From contig NZ_NBYK01000002.1 of the NCBI RefSeq assembly GCF_002197985.1, positions 213,041-277,040 of the forward strand: DNA of 64,000 bases. Reading direction: 5' to 3'. Under the pieces are notes generated by a model. It was not told where the DNA came from and made no database searches. It saw only the letters and a program-made list of their open reading frames with translations. How positions within the stretch are numbered: the first letter of the stretch is position 1; each line of letters begins with the position of its first letter. Position numbers and translations under genes: made by a program. This document shows positions 27,129 to 38,628 of the stretch, one piece after another. The stretch is from Halopseudomonas aestusnigri. Its GTDB lineage: Bacteria > Pseudomonadota > Gammaproteobacteria > Pseudomonadales > Pseudomonadaceae.

Positions 27129-28727
27129 TCAGCCGAACTGGTTCATGGTGTTGTCTTTACCGCCGGCTTTCAGAGCAGCTTCACCAGCGAAGTACTCTTT
27201 ATGGTTGTCGCCGATGTCGGAGCCAGCCATGTTCTGGTGCTTGACGCAGGCGATACCCTGACGGATTTCCTGACGCTGAACGCCCTTGACGTAAGCCAGC
27301 ATGCCTTCCTTGTCGAAGTAGCCTTTTGCCAGGTTGTCGGTGGACAGCGCAGCAGTGTGGTAAGTCGGCAGGGTGATCAGGTGGTGGAAGATACCTGCTT
27401 CACGAGACGCATCGGCCTGGAAGGTACGGATCTTCTCGTCAGCCAGTTGAGCCAGTTCGGTCTCATCGTACTCAACGCTCATCAGCTTGGCGCGGTCGTA
27501 TGCAGAAACGTCCTTGCCTTCTTCAGCCATGGCATCGAATACCTGCTGGCGGAAGTTCAGAGTCCAGTTGAACGACGGGCTGTTGTTGTAAACCAGCTTG
27601 GCGTTCGGTACGACTTCGCGGATACGGTTAACCATTTCGGCGATCTGGCCAACGTGCGGCTTCTCGGTTTCGATCCACAGCAGATCGGCACCGTTTTGCA
27701 GGCTGGTGATGCAGTCCAGAACAACGCGGTCAACACCGGTGTCCTTGCGGAACTGGAACAGGCCGGAAGCCAGACGCTTGGGCTTGAGCAGCTTGCCATT
27801 GGACTTGATTACAACGTCGCCGTTCTGGATGTCGTCAGCGCTGGTGATGTAGTCACCGTCCAGGAAGCTGTTGTACTGGTCGCCCAGGTCGCCCGGCTCG
27901 TTGGTGACGGCGATCTGCTTGGTCAGGCCGGCGCCCAGGGAGTCGGTACGGGCAACGATGACACCGTCGTCAACGCCCAGTTCGAGGAAGGCGTAGCGAA
28001 CAGCGTTGATCTTGGCGAGGAAGTCGGAGTGCGGAACGGTTACTTTGCCGTCCTGGTGACCGCACTGCTTCTCGTCGGAAACCTGGTTTTCGATCTGGAT
28101 GCAGCAGGCACCAGCTTCGATCATCTTCTTGGCCAGCAGGTAGGTCGCTTCGGCGTTACCGAAACCAGCGTCGATGTCGGCGATGATCGGCACTACGTGA
28201 GTTTCGTAGTTGTCGATCTGGGACTGGATTTCAGCAGCCCTGGCCTGGTCGCCAGCTTCGCGAGCAGCGTCCAGAGCGGTGAACAGCAGGTCCAGTTCAC
28301 GGGCATCAGCTTGACGCAGGAAGGTGTACAGCTCTTCGATCAGAGCGGCAACGGAAGTCTTCTCGTGCATGGACTGGTCAGGCAGCGGGCCGAACTCGGA
28401 ACGCAGGGCAGCAACCATCCAGCCGGACAGGTACAGGTAGCGCTTGTTGGTGGTCTTTAGGTGCTTCTTGATGGAGATCAGCTTCTGCTGACCGATGAAG
28501 CCGTGCCAGCAACCCAGGGACTGGGTGTAGACAGAAGAGTCGGCGTCGTACTCAGCCATGTCTTTGCGCATGATGGCCGCGGTGTACTTGGCGACGTCCA
28601 GACCGGTCTTGAAACGGTTCTGCGCGCGCATGCGAGCGACGGACTCAGGGTTGATAGCGCTCCAGCCACTACCTGCTTTTTCTTTCAGCTCGGCAGCTGC
28701 TTTGATGTCGTTTTGATAAGCTGACAT
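27129..28727 (-). CDS. aceA: Isocitrate lyase (large pseudomonad type)
   Basis: First enzyme of the glyoxylate shunt, splitting isocitrate to succinate and glyoxylate for growth on acetate or fatty acids. The 532-residue form, longer than E. coli's 434, matches the AceA of P. aeruginosa. The catalytic Cys is residue 222 in EKQCGHQDGK; IIADIDAGFGNAEATYLLAK precedes it, and NNSPSFNW follows late in the protein. The start is ATG 28727 with GAAGGA before it; a TTG six bases upstream is in frame. A 417-base leader region holds a likely operator. Malate synthase is not in the window. Confidence 0.96.
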   Translation of the reverse strand: MSAYQNDIKAAAELKEKAGSGWSAINPESVARMRAQNRFKTGLDVAKYTAAIMRKDMAEYDADSSVYTQSLGCWHGFIGQQKLISIKKHLKTTNKRYLYLSGWMVAALRSEFGPLPDQSMHEKTSVAALIEELYTFLRQADARELDLLFTALDAAREAGDQARAAEIQSQIDNYETHVVPIIADIDAGFGNAEATYLLAKKMIEAGACCIQIENQVSDEKQCGHQDGKVTVPHSDFLAKINAVRYAFLELGVDDGVIVARTDSLGAGLTKQIAVTNEPGDLGDQYNSFLDGDYITSADDIQNGDVVIKSNGKLLKPKRLASGLFQFRKDTGVDRVVLDCITSLQNGADLLWIETEKPHVGQIAEMVNRIREVVPNAKLVYNNSPSFNWTLNFRQQVFDAMAEEGKDVSAYDRAKLMSVEYDETELAQLADEKIRTFQADASREAGIFHHLITLPTYHTAALSTDNLAKGYFDKEGMLAYVKGVQRQEIRQGIACVKHQNMAGSDIGDNHKEYFAGEAALKAGGKDNTMNQFG

Positions 28728-29144
28728 GGTCAATCCTTCAAAGTTTGCGTTAGGTTCAGCACGATTTGTCGACCCAATGCTCCGCTGCTGCGGTTACGCT
28801 CAAAGGACAGTATGAAAAGGAGGAGACTGGCATGGTGCCAAGAGGAGAGGAGGTGACAGTCTTGCGAGCGCTAAGCCATCGATAATGGCGTTTGCCTGCT
28901 GGCGTAAACTGTTCAGCTTTAATTGCTTCCCCGTCCCTCAGGACAACTTGGTTCCAGTCGCCACCTCGTCATTCGGCCTTGTGGGCTGTAAAGACACGCA
29001 TCGAACCGTTGGTATGGGTGCGAAGCGGAGACCTTGAGGTCTCTGGCTAGCGGGAGCGACGCAATGATGGGACTTCGAACCTGATAAGTCAATGCCGTTT
29101 GTAGTGATTTTTAATCGGCACTACAAGGTTCAGGGCGTGACGCA
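28728..29144. other. Long non-coding region upstream of aceA
   Basis: 417 bases with no credible gene. They must hold the aceA promoter. I see a purine-rich stretch (AAAAGGAGGAGA near 28815), a hairpin GAGACC-TTGA-GGTCTC at 29028-29043, and the TGTAG...CTACA inverted repeat at 29099-29126. No clear sigma-70 hexamer pair stands out. A long leader or a small RNA is possible. Confidence 0.6.
29099..29126. promoter_or_regulatory. Candidate RccR/RpiR-type operator for aceA
   Basis: Perfect inverted repeat TTGTAGTG - 12 bases - CACTACAA. The same half-sites with the same outer spacing (TGTAG-N16-CTACA) occur before icd at 36785-36810. It lies 372 bases upstream of aceA and just after the end of the leftward secretin-domain gene. 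No U-tract follows on either strand, so an operator is more likely than a terminator. Confidence 0.6.
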
Positions 29145-29963
29145 TCAGTCAAGTCGGTCGACTTTCAGGCGCAGTGTTCCGCTCTCCACTCGCTGGGTGC
29201 TGATCCGGCGGCCGAGGTCACTGTCATTGCCACCGTTCGACTCGTCGATTCCGCCAATAGATACCCACTCTCCCAGCCGAGCGGTGACTACGGTATCGGC
29301 TTGCTGCACGTCTATTACGCCGCTGTGCTGCGGATTGAGCCGATTATTGTTGGCGCTGATGGTGATGGTCGCGAGGTCGCCGCTGAGGCGAACGGTGGCA
29401 TAGAAGCCCTGCGTCACGTCGCGGTACTGGGTCTGTTGAACAAGCTGGCCGTAGACGTTGGTGGTCGTGGTCGTGATCGGTACGCTCTGGCCGCCCTGAA
29501 TCAGAACCGGGTAGCCTTCAGTGGCGGTGATCTGGCGTACACCGTCGTTAGCGCCTGTGGTGCGACGGTTGATGATACGGGCGGTATTACCGTTGCCATC
29601 CGGCTGGCCGATAATGATCTCGACCGGTCCGGTATCAACACTGCCGTCGACGCGGTAACCGTGCTGACTGCCGCTGCTGCTGCCGCTGCTGGCAACGCTG
29701 ATCAGCAGGCGGGATGGTTGTTGGTCCAGCTGGGCGATCAGCGCTTTGATCTCGCTGATGCGATTTGGCTCGGCTCTTATCAGGAGCTGGTTGCCGTAGG
29801 CCGAAACGCGCTCATTGGGTTGCAGCATCGGCTGCAGGGCGGGGATCAGGTTTTCCGCAAGGTTGTATCCCAGCGGAACGATCTCGGTCGTGGGGGCCGC
29901 CTGCAGCGGGCTGGCTGCCAGGCAAAGCAGACAGAGCAAAGTTGCCAGGATGCAATGTTTCAT
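29145..29963 (-). CDS. Exported secretin N-domain-like protein
   Basis: 272-residue protein with signal peptide (CLLCLAASPLQA). The mature N-terminus, TTEIVPLGYNLAENLIPALQ then ISEIKALIAQLDQQPSRLLI, is like the N-domains (NolW/GspD N1 type) of type II and III secretins. The part after it (YPVLIQGGQSVPITTTTTNV, then a C-terminal LGEWVSIGGIDES segment) resembles the start of a secretin core, but there is no full pore domain at this length. It overlaps the GNAT gene by four bases. Role unknown; it may be an envelope protein built from secretin parts. Confidence 0.75.
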   Translation of the reverse strand: MKHCILATLLCLLCLAASPLQAAPTTEIVPLGYNLAENLIPALQPMLQPNERVSAYGNQLLIRAEPNRISEIKALIAQLDQQPSRLLISVASSGSSSGSQHGYRVDGSVDTGPVEIIIGQPDGNGNTARIINRRTTGANDGVRQITATEGYPVLIQGGQSVPITTTTTNVYGQLVQQTQYRDVTQGFYATVRLSGDLATITISANNNRLNPQHSGVIDVQQADTVVTARLGEWVSIGGIDESNGGNDSDLGRRISTQRVESGTLRLKVDRLD

Positions 29964-30958
29964 AGCAGAAAACTCCTGATGGCCGGATCGGTCTGGCTGC
30001 TGTTCCAGCGCTCATCAAAGGTATCGCTCCAGCGCTTGACCTGATCCCGTGACGTCTGGCGGACAAAGCCCTCGCGCTGGCGTGCTATGGGCAGCATCAG
30101 AAATCCCTGTTGGTCAATCATGGCCTGCGCATAGCTTTGTCTGGGCAGGTCAGGATGCTGCTTGCGCACCTGGCAGAGGCTCGGGAAGCGACGGGCAAGG
30201 CTCAGCAGGGTATGACCGCTGAGGAAGTCGTTACTGACTTCTTGCAGCAAGACCTGAATGCGCGCCTTGGGATTGCGGGCAATCAGACGCTCGCAGGCCT
30301 GCAGTATGGCCTTGCGGTTGAACAGCCACAGCGCCTGCTCGGGAGCGAAGATGCGCACGCTCTGCAGGCAGCCGTCAAGCAGTTCGATCAGCTGCTCCTG
30401 CGCGTTCTGCTCGGTGATCGGGATCATATCCGGATCGCTGTAGTCCGGTTTCGCTGGGGGCTCTTCGTCTGGATTGTGGATGGTGAAGCGACCCGGCGAG
30501 ACAAACTCGATGTGGGGCAGGTGGTCGGATTCCTGCGTGTCATTGCTCCAGCGCATGTCCTGATGTTCGATGCCGGCATCAAGATAGATGTCCGAGCAGA
30601 CTTCAAAGCCCAGGCGCTGATAAAAGGGAACGGCGTGGGTTTGCGCGGACAGGAGCAGCGTGCGCATGCCCTTGGCGATGGCGTGCGCCATGATGGCCCG
30701 CATCAGGCGCTCGCCGAGGCCAAGGCCCCGGTGTTGCGGCAAAATGGCGATACGGCCAATATGACCGTCCTTCAGCAGTCTGCCGGTGCCGACCGGGTGG
30801 CCGGCACGCAGCAGCAGGAAGTGGGTTGCTTCCTCGTCCTGCGCGTCCCACTCCAGGTCTTCCGGGACCTGCTGCTCATCGATGAATACCCGTTGACGAA
30901 TGTCGCGCAGGGCCTTGCCTGCCTGCCAGTCAACGGTTGTCACGACGACATCACTCAT
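29960..30958 (-). CDS. GNAT acetyltransferase with extra C-terminal domain
   Basis: 332 residues in two parts. Residues 1-150 form a GNAT domain of the ElaA/HPA2 type (RQRVFIDEQQVPEDLEWD, then IGRIAILPQHRGLGLGERLM as the acetyl-CoA-binding loop, then VPFYQRLGFEV). Residues 190-332 are a separate domain (LIELLDGCLQSVRIFAPEQA ... RARIQVLLQEVSNDFLSGH-like order) that I cannot name with certainty; it is kept in pseudomonad homologues. The gene overlaps both neighbours (roxA by eight bases and the secretin-like gene by four), so all three are probably translated from one mRNA. Substrate unknown. Confidence 0.82.
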   Translation of the reverse strand: MSDVVVTTVDWQAGKALRDIRQRVFIDEQQVPEDLEWDAQDEEATHFLLLRAGHPVGTGRLLKDGHIGRIAILPQHRGLGLGERLMRAIMAHAIAKGMRTLLLSAQTHAVPFYQRLGFEVCSDIYLDAGIEHQDMRWSNDTQESDHLPHIEFVSPGRFTIHNPDEEPPAKPDYSDPDMIPITEQNAQEQLIELLDGCLQSVRIFAPEQALWLFNRKAILQACERLIARNPKARIQVLLQEVSNDFLSGHTLLSLARRFPSLCQVRKQHPDLPRQSYAQAMIDQQGFLMLPIARQREGFVRQTSRDQVKRWSDTFDERWNSSQTDPAIRSFLL

Positions 30959-32126
30959 TCTGCCTCTCCATTAGCAAAAAGCCTTTCTCCACCAGCTGTT
31001 CAAGCAGCTCTTGGGCGTCTTCCTCGCTGGTCCAGCCGAGCAGTAACTCGGCCGGCAGTGAGCGCTGATTACAGATTAGCTGAACCAGCGGAAGCAGCGA
31101 GCTGCCAACGACGCAGTGTTCGCCGTTGGCAAACAGTCGCAGGCTGCCATCGTTGGCCTGCCAGTAAGCCAGGCGGACTGCCGGGTTGGCGCACAGGCCA
31201 ATGCCGTCATTCAGCGCGTCCATCAATGGCTCCGGTTCTCCAGCATAGGCCTGGGCCAGCTCCGGATACTTTGCTTCGGTCATGTGCCGACCGAACCAGG
31301 TTGCCAGTGCCTCTTTATCTGAGACCAGTTCCAGTACGCTTTGTTGCAAACGGTCGATCGCTGCCTGATCGATGGCGGCCGGGTCCTGGGGCTGGCTGAT
31401 ACCGGCATCGGTGTAGCGCTCGTCGTCACTGAGCAGGTGGGCAAGATAATCCGTGAAGTGCACCAGCACTTCCTGATGACTCGGGGCGCGGAAGCCGACG
31501 GAGATAGTCATGCAGTCGGTTTCGGCGATGCCGTCGTGGGCAATCCCCGGGGGGATATAGAGCATGTCACCGGGTTCCAGTACCCACTCGTCCTGGCAGT
31601 CGAAGTCGGCGAGGATGCGCAGATCCGGATGGTCAAGCAGAGGGCTGTCGACGGTGCAGTGCTGGCCAATGCGCCAGCGGCGCTTGCCGTACCCTTGCAG
31701 CAGGAACACATCGTAGTTGTCGTAGTGCGGCCCAACGCCACCGCCGGGTGCGGCGTAGCTGATCATGATATCGTCAATCCGCCAGGTAGGCAGGAAGCGG
31801 AACCGGTCGAGCAGGTCCGCGACCTCCGGAACGAACTGATCAACGGCCTGGACCAGCAGTGTCCAGTCGCGTTCCGGCAGTCTGGAATAGGTGTCATCTG
31901 GGAAGGGGCCGCGCTGCAGCTCCCATGGGTGAGCGCCGTCCTTGAGGACCAGGCGCGATTCAACCTCTTCTTCCAGCGACAGGCCGGCCAGTTCGTTTGG
32001 CTCAATGGGGCTTTCAAAGTTGGGGAAGGCCTGGCGGATCAGCAGCGGTTTGCGTTGCCAATACTCGGCGAGGAAGCGTTCTACGCCAATGTCACCAAAC
32101 AGCGAGTCGAATTCAGTTGTCATCAT
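30951..32126 (-). CDS. roxA: Ribosomal protein uL16 arginine hydroxylase (RoxA/YcfD)
   Basis: Fe(II)/2-oxoglutarate-dependent JmjC-type oxygenase; E. coli YcfD hydroxylates an arginine of ribosomal protein L16. The 391-residue product has the iron triad H134 and D136 in GPHYDNYDVFLLQ and H197 in IPPGIAHDGI, at the spacing of YcfD. The C-terminal part is the winged-helix region typical of ROX proteins. Two adjacent ATGs start the frame with GGAG upstream. It sits after purB with a short hairpin between, and overlaps the GNAT gene. Confidence 0.9.
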   Translation of the reverse strand: MMTTEFDSLFGDIGVERFLAEYWQRKPLLIRQAFPNFESPIEPNELAGLSLEEEVESRLVLKDGAHPWELQRGPFPDDTYSRLPERDWTLLVQAVDQFVPEVADLLDRFRFLPTWRIDDIMISYAAPGGGVGPHYDNYDVFLLQGYGKRRWRIGQHCTVDSPLLDHPDLRILADFDCQDEWVLEPGDMLYIPPGIAHDGIAETDCMTISVGFRAPSHQEVLVHFTDYLAHLLSDDERYTDAGISQPQDPAAIDQAAIDRLQQSVLELVSDKEALATWFGRHMTEAKYPELAQAYAGEPEPLMDALNDGIGLCANPAVRLAYWQANDGSLRLFANGEHCVVGSSLLPLVQLICNQRSLPAELLLGWTSEEDAQELLEQLVEKGFLLMERQNE

Positions 32127-32144
32127 TCTGGCTCCAGAATAGAC

Positions 32145-32163
32145 AACGCCCGGTCAATCCGGG
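32145..32163 (-). terminator. Hairpin between purB and roxA
   Basis: Stem CGCCCGG / CCGGGCG with a 5-base loop. Read on the minus strand it is followed by TTGTCTATT, a weak U-rich tail. Probably a partial purB terminator. Confidence 0.55.
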
Positions 32164-32202
32164 CGCTGGGGAAGGGTTGCCGGCCCGCACGGGGCTGGCA
32201 GA

Positions 32203-34493
<2,291 letters not shown>

Positions 34494-34501
<8 letters not shown>

Positions 34502-35114
34502 GCAGCACCGCGCGAGTGGCGTCCAGCAGCTTCTTGCGTTGAAACAGCAGCTGCCAGCGATGGCCGCCAACCTGGCGCCAGAGCGTCGCAGAGCGAATGC
34601 CTGCCAGCAGCAGCGTGCGCACCCGGTTGGCGACCTCCGGCTGCTGCAAAAAGCGCATGTCACCATGGACCTGAATGCGCAGGCGCAGCGTGCTGATGGT
34701 GTCTTGATAGGTGCTTCCGAGCGACGCCATGACGTTATCGTGCAGCAGGCCAAAGTGCTCGACCTGGTTTTCGGCCTGGGCAATACGCTGGCCGAGTACC
34801 TGCAGCATGTCCTCGCGCTTGGCCAGCTGACGCTCAAGGGAGAGCAGGTTCATGACGTAGCGCAGGGCATCGCGCTGGAGGGCTCCGGTATCGCGCTCGA
34901 GCATGGCCTCCAGTGCTTGCAGGCCGCTGCGAATCTGGTGCGGGCTGCCGCCGTAGACATCAATGACGTTATCCGGTGAGCGCTTGAGGATGCTGGCTAC
35001 CAGGCAGGAGCCCGGGCCCTCAGCCAGCTTTCCGCTGCGCGCCAGGCGGTCGACCTGAATGCCGGCCTCAAAGGTGGCGCCTAACGCAATGACCTGATCG
35101 GTGGCGCGGCTCAC
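34494..35114 (-). CDS. hflD: HflD family protein
   Basis: 206-residue helical protein of the HflD (DUF489) family, peripheral to the inner membrane. In E. coli it binds phage lambda CII; its general role is unknown, but it is nearly always linked to mnmA and purB. Typical segments are [39 protein letters not shown] and [20 protein letters not shown]. It overlaps mnmA by four bases upstream and the EamA gene by eight downstream. Confidence 0.92.
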
Positions 35115-36235
35115 GGTGCTTCTCCGCTGGCAATGGCGGTCTCGATCACGCCGCCGCCGAGGCAGATGTCGCCGCTGTACAAGACCAGCGACTGGCCGGG
35201 CGTCACCGCGCGCTGCGGCTCGTCAAAGCGCACCAGGTAGCCGTCTTGGGTCTTCTCCAGCGTGCAGGCCTGGTCGGTCTGCCGGTAGCGGACCTTGGCA
35301 GTCAGGCGCCGAGGTTCGGTGATCTCGATCGGGTTTACCCAGTAAATTGAGGAGCAGGTGAGGGCGTCGGAGAACAGCCATGGGTGGTTGTTGCCCTGGC
35401 CGACAATCAGCACGTTGTTGGTCAGATCCTTGCGCAGCACGTACCAGGGTTCATCACTGGCACCCTGCAGGCCGCCAATACCCAGTCCCTGACGCTGGCC
35501 GATGGTGTGGTACATCAAACCGTGGTGCCGACCGATCACTGTGCCGTCGGTTGTTTCGATATCGCCCGGCTGCGCTGGCAGATATTGCTTGAGGAAGTCG
35601 CTGAAGCGGCGCTCGCCGATAAAGCAGATGCCCGTCGAGTCCTTCTTGCGGGCGGTGGCCAACTCGTAGCGCTCGGCGATGCGACGCACTTCGGGCTTTT
35701 CCAGTTCGCCAACCGGGAACAGGGTGCGGGCAATCTGCTCGGCGCCGACGGCATGCAGGAAGTAGCTCTGGTCCTTGTTGTTGTCGATCCCGCGCAGCAG
35801 GACGGTCTGACCATCGCGCTCTGCACGGCGTACGTAGTGTCCGGTTGCGATCAGGTCGGCGCCCAGCGACAGGGCATAGTCCAGAAACGCCTTGAACTTG
35901 ATCTCGCGGTTGCAGAGGATATCCGGGTTGGGGGTGCGGCCGGCCTTGTACTCTTCCAGGAAGTGCTCGAAGACGTTATCCCAGTACTCTGCGGCAAAGT
36001 TGGCGGTATGCAGCTTGATGCCCAGTTTGTCGCTCACAGCCTGGGCGTCGGCCAGGTCTTCCATCGCAGTACAGTACTCGGTGCCGTCGTCTTCGTCCCA
36101 GTTCTTCATGAACAGGCCTTCGACCTGATAGCCCTGTTCCAGCAGCAGTGCGGCTGAAACGGACGAGTCGACACCGCCGGACATGCCGACGATGACGCGA
36201 ATTTCGGAGTTGGGCGTGCTTGGCTGGGTAGACAT
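35111..36235 (-). CDS. mnmA: tRNA-specific 2-thiouridylase MnmA
   Basis: Puts sulfur on U34 of Lys, Glu and Gln tRNAs, using sulfur relayed from a cysteine desulfurase. The 374-residue product has the ATP-pyrophosphatase P-loop SGGVDSS at residues 19-25, the first catalytic Cys in [13 protein letters not shown] and the second in [10 protein letters not shown], plus the [15 protein letters not shown] motif. It begins one base after the Nudix gene ends and overlaps hflD by four bases, so the three form one transcription unit. Confidence 0.96.
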   Translation of the reverse strand: MSTQPSTPNSEIRVIVGMSGGVDSSVSAALLLEQGYQVEGLFMKNWDEDDGTEYCTAMEDLADAQAVSDKLGIKLHTANFAAEYWDNVFEHFLEEYKAGRTPNPDILCNREIKFKAFLDYALSLGADLIATGHYVRRAERDGQTVLLRGIDNNKDQSYFLHAVGAEQIARTLFPVGELEKPEVRRIAERYELATARKKDSTGICFIGERRFSDFLKQYLPAQPGDIETTDGTVIGRHHGLMYHTIGQRQGLGIGGLQGASDEPWYVLRKDLTNNVLIVGQGNNHPWLFSDALTCSSIYWVNPIEITEPRRLTAKVRYRQTDQACTLEKTQDGYLVRFDEPQRAVTPGQSLVLYSGDICLGGGVIETAIASGEAP

Positions 36236-36236
36236 G

Positions 36237-36671
36237 TCAGCGAATCAAATCCAGTGAATAGTGCGGTTTATTCAGATAATCCTGCACGCAGCCCAGAACC
36301 AGATGGCTGCGCAGATGTTCAGTATTGTCGACAAGTTCGTCGAGCGACATCCAGCGTGCGCGAATAATACCTTCGTCCAGCGTTCGTCCGGCGTCATGAC
36401 TGATAGGCTTGGCACTGAAACAAACGCGCTGATAGGTCTCGCCGTTGGCCGCCTGGAACAGATAGATGCCGACGACAGTGGTAAGCTCGACGTGCCAGCC
36501 CGTTTCTTCCAGGGTTTCCCTCAGGGCGGCCTGGAGCAGGGTTTCGTCGGCCTCAAGGTGGCCGGCGGGTTGATTCAGGACAATGCGCCCATCGCGCTTT
36601 TCCTCGACCATCAAAAAACGCGATTGATGTTCGATAATGGTGGCGACGGTGACGTGGGGTAGAAATCGCAT
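36237..36671 (-). CDS. Nudix hydrolase, NudJ-like
   Basis: 144-residue Nudix hydrolase, similar to NudJ/YmfB, which acts on HMP-PP and nucleoside phosphates. It is usually found just upstream of mnmA in gammaproteobacteria. The Nudix box is complete ([22 protein letters not shown]). The start is ATG 36671, with GAGGAG upstream; it begins [13 protein letters not shown] as in the family. First gene of the leftward unit to hflD and beyond. Confidence 0.88.
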   Translation of the reverse strand: MRFLPHVTVATIIEHQSRFLMVEEKRDGRIVLNQPAGHLEADETLLQAALRETLEETGWHVELTTVVGIYLFQAANGETYQRVCFSAKPISHDAGRTLDEGIIRARWMSLDELVDNTEHLRSHLVLGCVQDYLNKPHYSLDLIR

Positions 36672-36784
36672 CGCGGCTCCTCGGCAGGTGCGATAGGGTA
36701 GCGCAAACCACCGATTCGGTGAACCTCCGCTGCCGGCTTTGGTAAAGCGGAGGAAAACGGCTAGGATTCTGAGTGGTCGTGTTT

Positions 36785-36810
36785 TGTAGTGTGGTTGTAG
36801 TGTTACTACA
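36785..36810. promoter_or_regulatory. Candidate operator A upstream of icd (two overlapping spacings)
   Basis: TGTAG at 36785 and again at 36796 both pair with CTACA at 36806-36810, giving TGTAG-N16-CTACA and, nested, TGTAG-N5-CTACA. The outer geometry equals the element before aceA at 29099-29126, and the inner one equals operator B at 36900. It lies 200 bases upstream of icd and also upstream of the divergent Nudix-mnmA unit. Confidence 0.6.
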
Positions 36811-36899
36811 TATTGTCGACTGATCATCCCTCATTGATAGCTCAAATGGCGGTGGAGGGCGGCAGGTCACGAGATTGTAGACAAAAGTGCGTGACATTC

Positions 36900-36914
36900 T
36901 GTAGGAAAACTACA
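36900..36914. promoter_or_regulatory. Candidate operator B upstream of icd
   Basis: Inverted repeat TGTAG-GAAAA-CTACA, the short (N5) spacing also nested in operator A. It ends 97 bases before icd, a plausible promoter position. A lone TGTAG lies at 36876-36880. Confidence 0.55.
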
Positions 36915-37010
36915 ACAATAGCGCGGCTGAAAATCCGTATTCATGGGATGTTGGGGGTTACCCGCCTGCCGGCATCGCCTGTGGCAACGACAACATAAAC
37001 GGAGTCAAAG

Positions 37011-38267
37011 ATGGGATACCAAAAGATCAAGGTGCCGGCCAGCGGCGACAAAATTACCGTTAACGCCGACCTTTCCCTGAACGTACCCGACAACCCGATC
37101 ATCCCCTTCATCGAGGGTGACGGCATCGGTTTCGATATTTCCCCTGTCATGATCAAGGTCGTCGACGCTGCTGTTGAAAAAGCGTACGCCGGCAAGCGCA
37201 AGATTTCCTGGATGGAAGTCTATGCGGGCGAGAAAGCCACTCAAGTCTATGATCAGGACACCTGGCTGCCGGCTGAAACGCTGGACGCCATCAAAGAGTA
37301 TGTTGTTTCCATCAAAGGCCCGCTGACTACCCCAGTAGGCGGTGGTATCCGCTCCCTGAACGTTGCCCTGCGTCAGGAACTCGACCTTTATGTCTGCCAG
37401 CGTCCTGTTCGCTGGTTCGAAGGTGTGCCGAGCCCGGTCAAGAAGCCGGGTGATGTTGACATGGTCATCTTCCGCGAAAACTCCGAAGACATCTACGCCG
37501 GTGTCGAGTGGAAAGCCGGCAGCCCGGAAGCTGAAAAGATCATCAAGTTCCTGACCGAAGAAATGGGCGTCAAGAAGATCCGCTTCACCGACATGTGCGG
37601 TATCGGTATCAAGCCAGTTTCCGAAGCAGGCACCAAGCGTCTGGTTCGCCAGGCCCTGCAATACACCGTCGACAACGACCGTGACTCCCTGACCCTGGTT
37701 CACAAGGGCAACATCATGAAGTTCACCGAAGGTGCCTTCAAGGACTGGGGTTACGAAGTTGCTCGCGATGAATTCGGCGCCGAGCTGCTGGACGGCGGTC
37801 CGTGGATGCAGTTCAAGAACCCGAACACCGGCAAGAACATCGTAGTCAAGGACGTCATCGCTGACGCCATGCTGCAGCAGATCCTGCTGCGTCCGGCCGA
37901 GTACGACGTTATCGCTACCCTGAACCTGAACGGTGACTACCTGTCCGACGCGCTGGCCGCTGAAGTAGGCGGTATCGGTATTGCTCCGGGTGCCAACCTG
38001 TCCGACTCCGTTGCCATGTTCGAAGCGACCCACGGTACTGCGCCGAAGTACGCCGGTCAGGACAAGGTCAACCCGGGTTCGGTGATCCTGTCTGCTGAAA
38101 TGATGCTCCGCCACATGGGCTGGGTTGAAGCGGCCGACCTGATTATCAAGGGCGTTAACGGTGCCATCGCCAACAAGACAGTGACTTACGACTTCGAGCG
38201 TCTGATGGACGGTGCGAAGCTGCGCAAGTGCTCCGAGTTTGGTGACGACGTCATCGGCGCCATGTAA
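37011..38267 (+). CDS. icd: NADP-dependent isocitrate dehydrogenase
   Basis: TCA-cycle enzyme turning isocitrate into 2-oxoglutarate, and competitor of isocitrate lyase. The 418-residue product starts [17 protein letters not shown], has [14 protein letters not shown], the phosphorylatable Ser115 in [13 protein letters not shown] (Ser113 in E. coli, target of AceK), and the substrate/NADP segments [17 protein letters not shown] and [20 protein letters not shown] ribosome binding site precedes the ATG. The 339-base region before it carries two inverted-repeat operators. P. aeruginosa has a monomeric isocitrate dehydrogenase gene beside icd; there is none here. Confidence 0.97.
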   Translation: MGYQKIKVPASGDKITVNADLSLNVPDNPIIPFIEGDGIGFDISPVMIKVVDAAVEKAYAGKRKISWMEVYAGEKATQVYDQDTWLPAETLDAIKEYVVSIKGPLTTPVGGGIRSLNVALRQELDLYVCQRPVRWFEGVPSPVKKPGDVDMVIFRENSEDIYAGVEWKAGSPEAEKIIKFLTEEMGVKKIRFTDMCGIGIKPVSEAGTKRLVRQALQYTVDNDRDSLTLVHKGNIMKFTEGAFKDWGYEVARDEFGAELLDGGPWMQFKNPNTGKNIVVKDVIADAMLQQILLRPAEYDVIATLNLNGDYLSDALAAEVGGIGIAPGANLSDSVAMFEATHGTAPKYAGQDKVNPGSVILSAEMMLRHMGWVEAADLIIKGVNGAIANKTVTYDFERLMDGAKLRKCSEFGDDVIGAM

Positions 38268-38310
38268 GCGCAAAGATGCGGGTCGTGTTGAGCGATCCGC
38301 ATTGGCTGAA

Positions 38311-38346
38311 AACAACAAAGCCGGCGAAAGCCGGCTTTGTTGTTTG
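38311..38346 (+). terminator. icd terminator
   Basis: Perfect 15-bp stem AACAACAAAGCCGGC / GCCGGCTTTGTTGTT with a GAAA tetraloop, 43 bases after the icd stop. It also lies just past the convergent cspD stop and can serve both. Confidence 0.9.
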
Positions 38347-38364
38347 CGTGATCTGAATGGTCAC

Positions 38365-38628
38365 TCAGTCATGCATGAGGCTCGTTGCGCCTTCATTTTC
38401 CACCTGTTTCTTGCTAGGTTGCTCAACGGTGGACTGGATGTTGATGGCGTGCAAGCCCTTGGGGCCCTGGATAATGTCAAACTGAACCGGCTGACCGGCC
38501 TTGAGCGTTTTGTAGCCGTCCATGTGAATGGCGGAATAGTGCGCAAAGAGGTCTTCGTCCCGCCCGTTCGCTACGATAAATCCGTAGCCCTTGGCATTGT
38601 TGAACCATTTGACCTTACCGTTCTCCAT
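38365..38628 (-). CDS. cspD: Cold-shock domain protein CspD
   Basis: 87-residue single-stranded nucleic acid-binding protein. The cold-shock domain covers residues 1-68, with RNP1-type KGYGFIVANG and RNP2-type DLFAHYSAI, plus a variable acidic tail (VEQPSKKQVENEGATSL). In E. coli CspD inhibits replication in stationary phase. Divergence from clpS-clpA is the usual arrangement and supports CspD over other Csp proteins. The 218-base gap to clpS holds inverted repeats (TGACTG-GT-CAGTCA at 38710-38723). Confidence 0.92.
   Translation of the reverse strand: MENGKVKWFNNAKGYGFIVANGRDEDLFAHYSAIHMDGYKTLKAGQPVQFDIIQGPKGLHAINIQSTVEQPSKKQVENEGATSLMHD

Noticed and set aside
27201-28460. 419-codon plus-strand frame over aceA
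   Set aside because: Antisense to a certain gene; product lacks any domain.
29050-29095. Possible tRNA T-arm (GGTTCGAAGTCC) on the minus strand upstream of aceA
   Set aside because: The flanking bases do not form the 5-bp T stem, and no acceptor or anticodon arm can be drawn around it.
29099-29126. Reading the aceA inverted repeat as a terminator of the secretin-like gene
   Set aside because: There is no U-tract on the minus strand after the stem, and the same half-sites recur with identical spacing at icd, where no gene ends.
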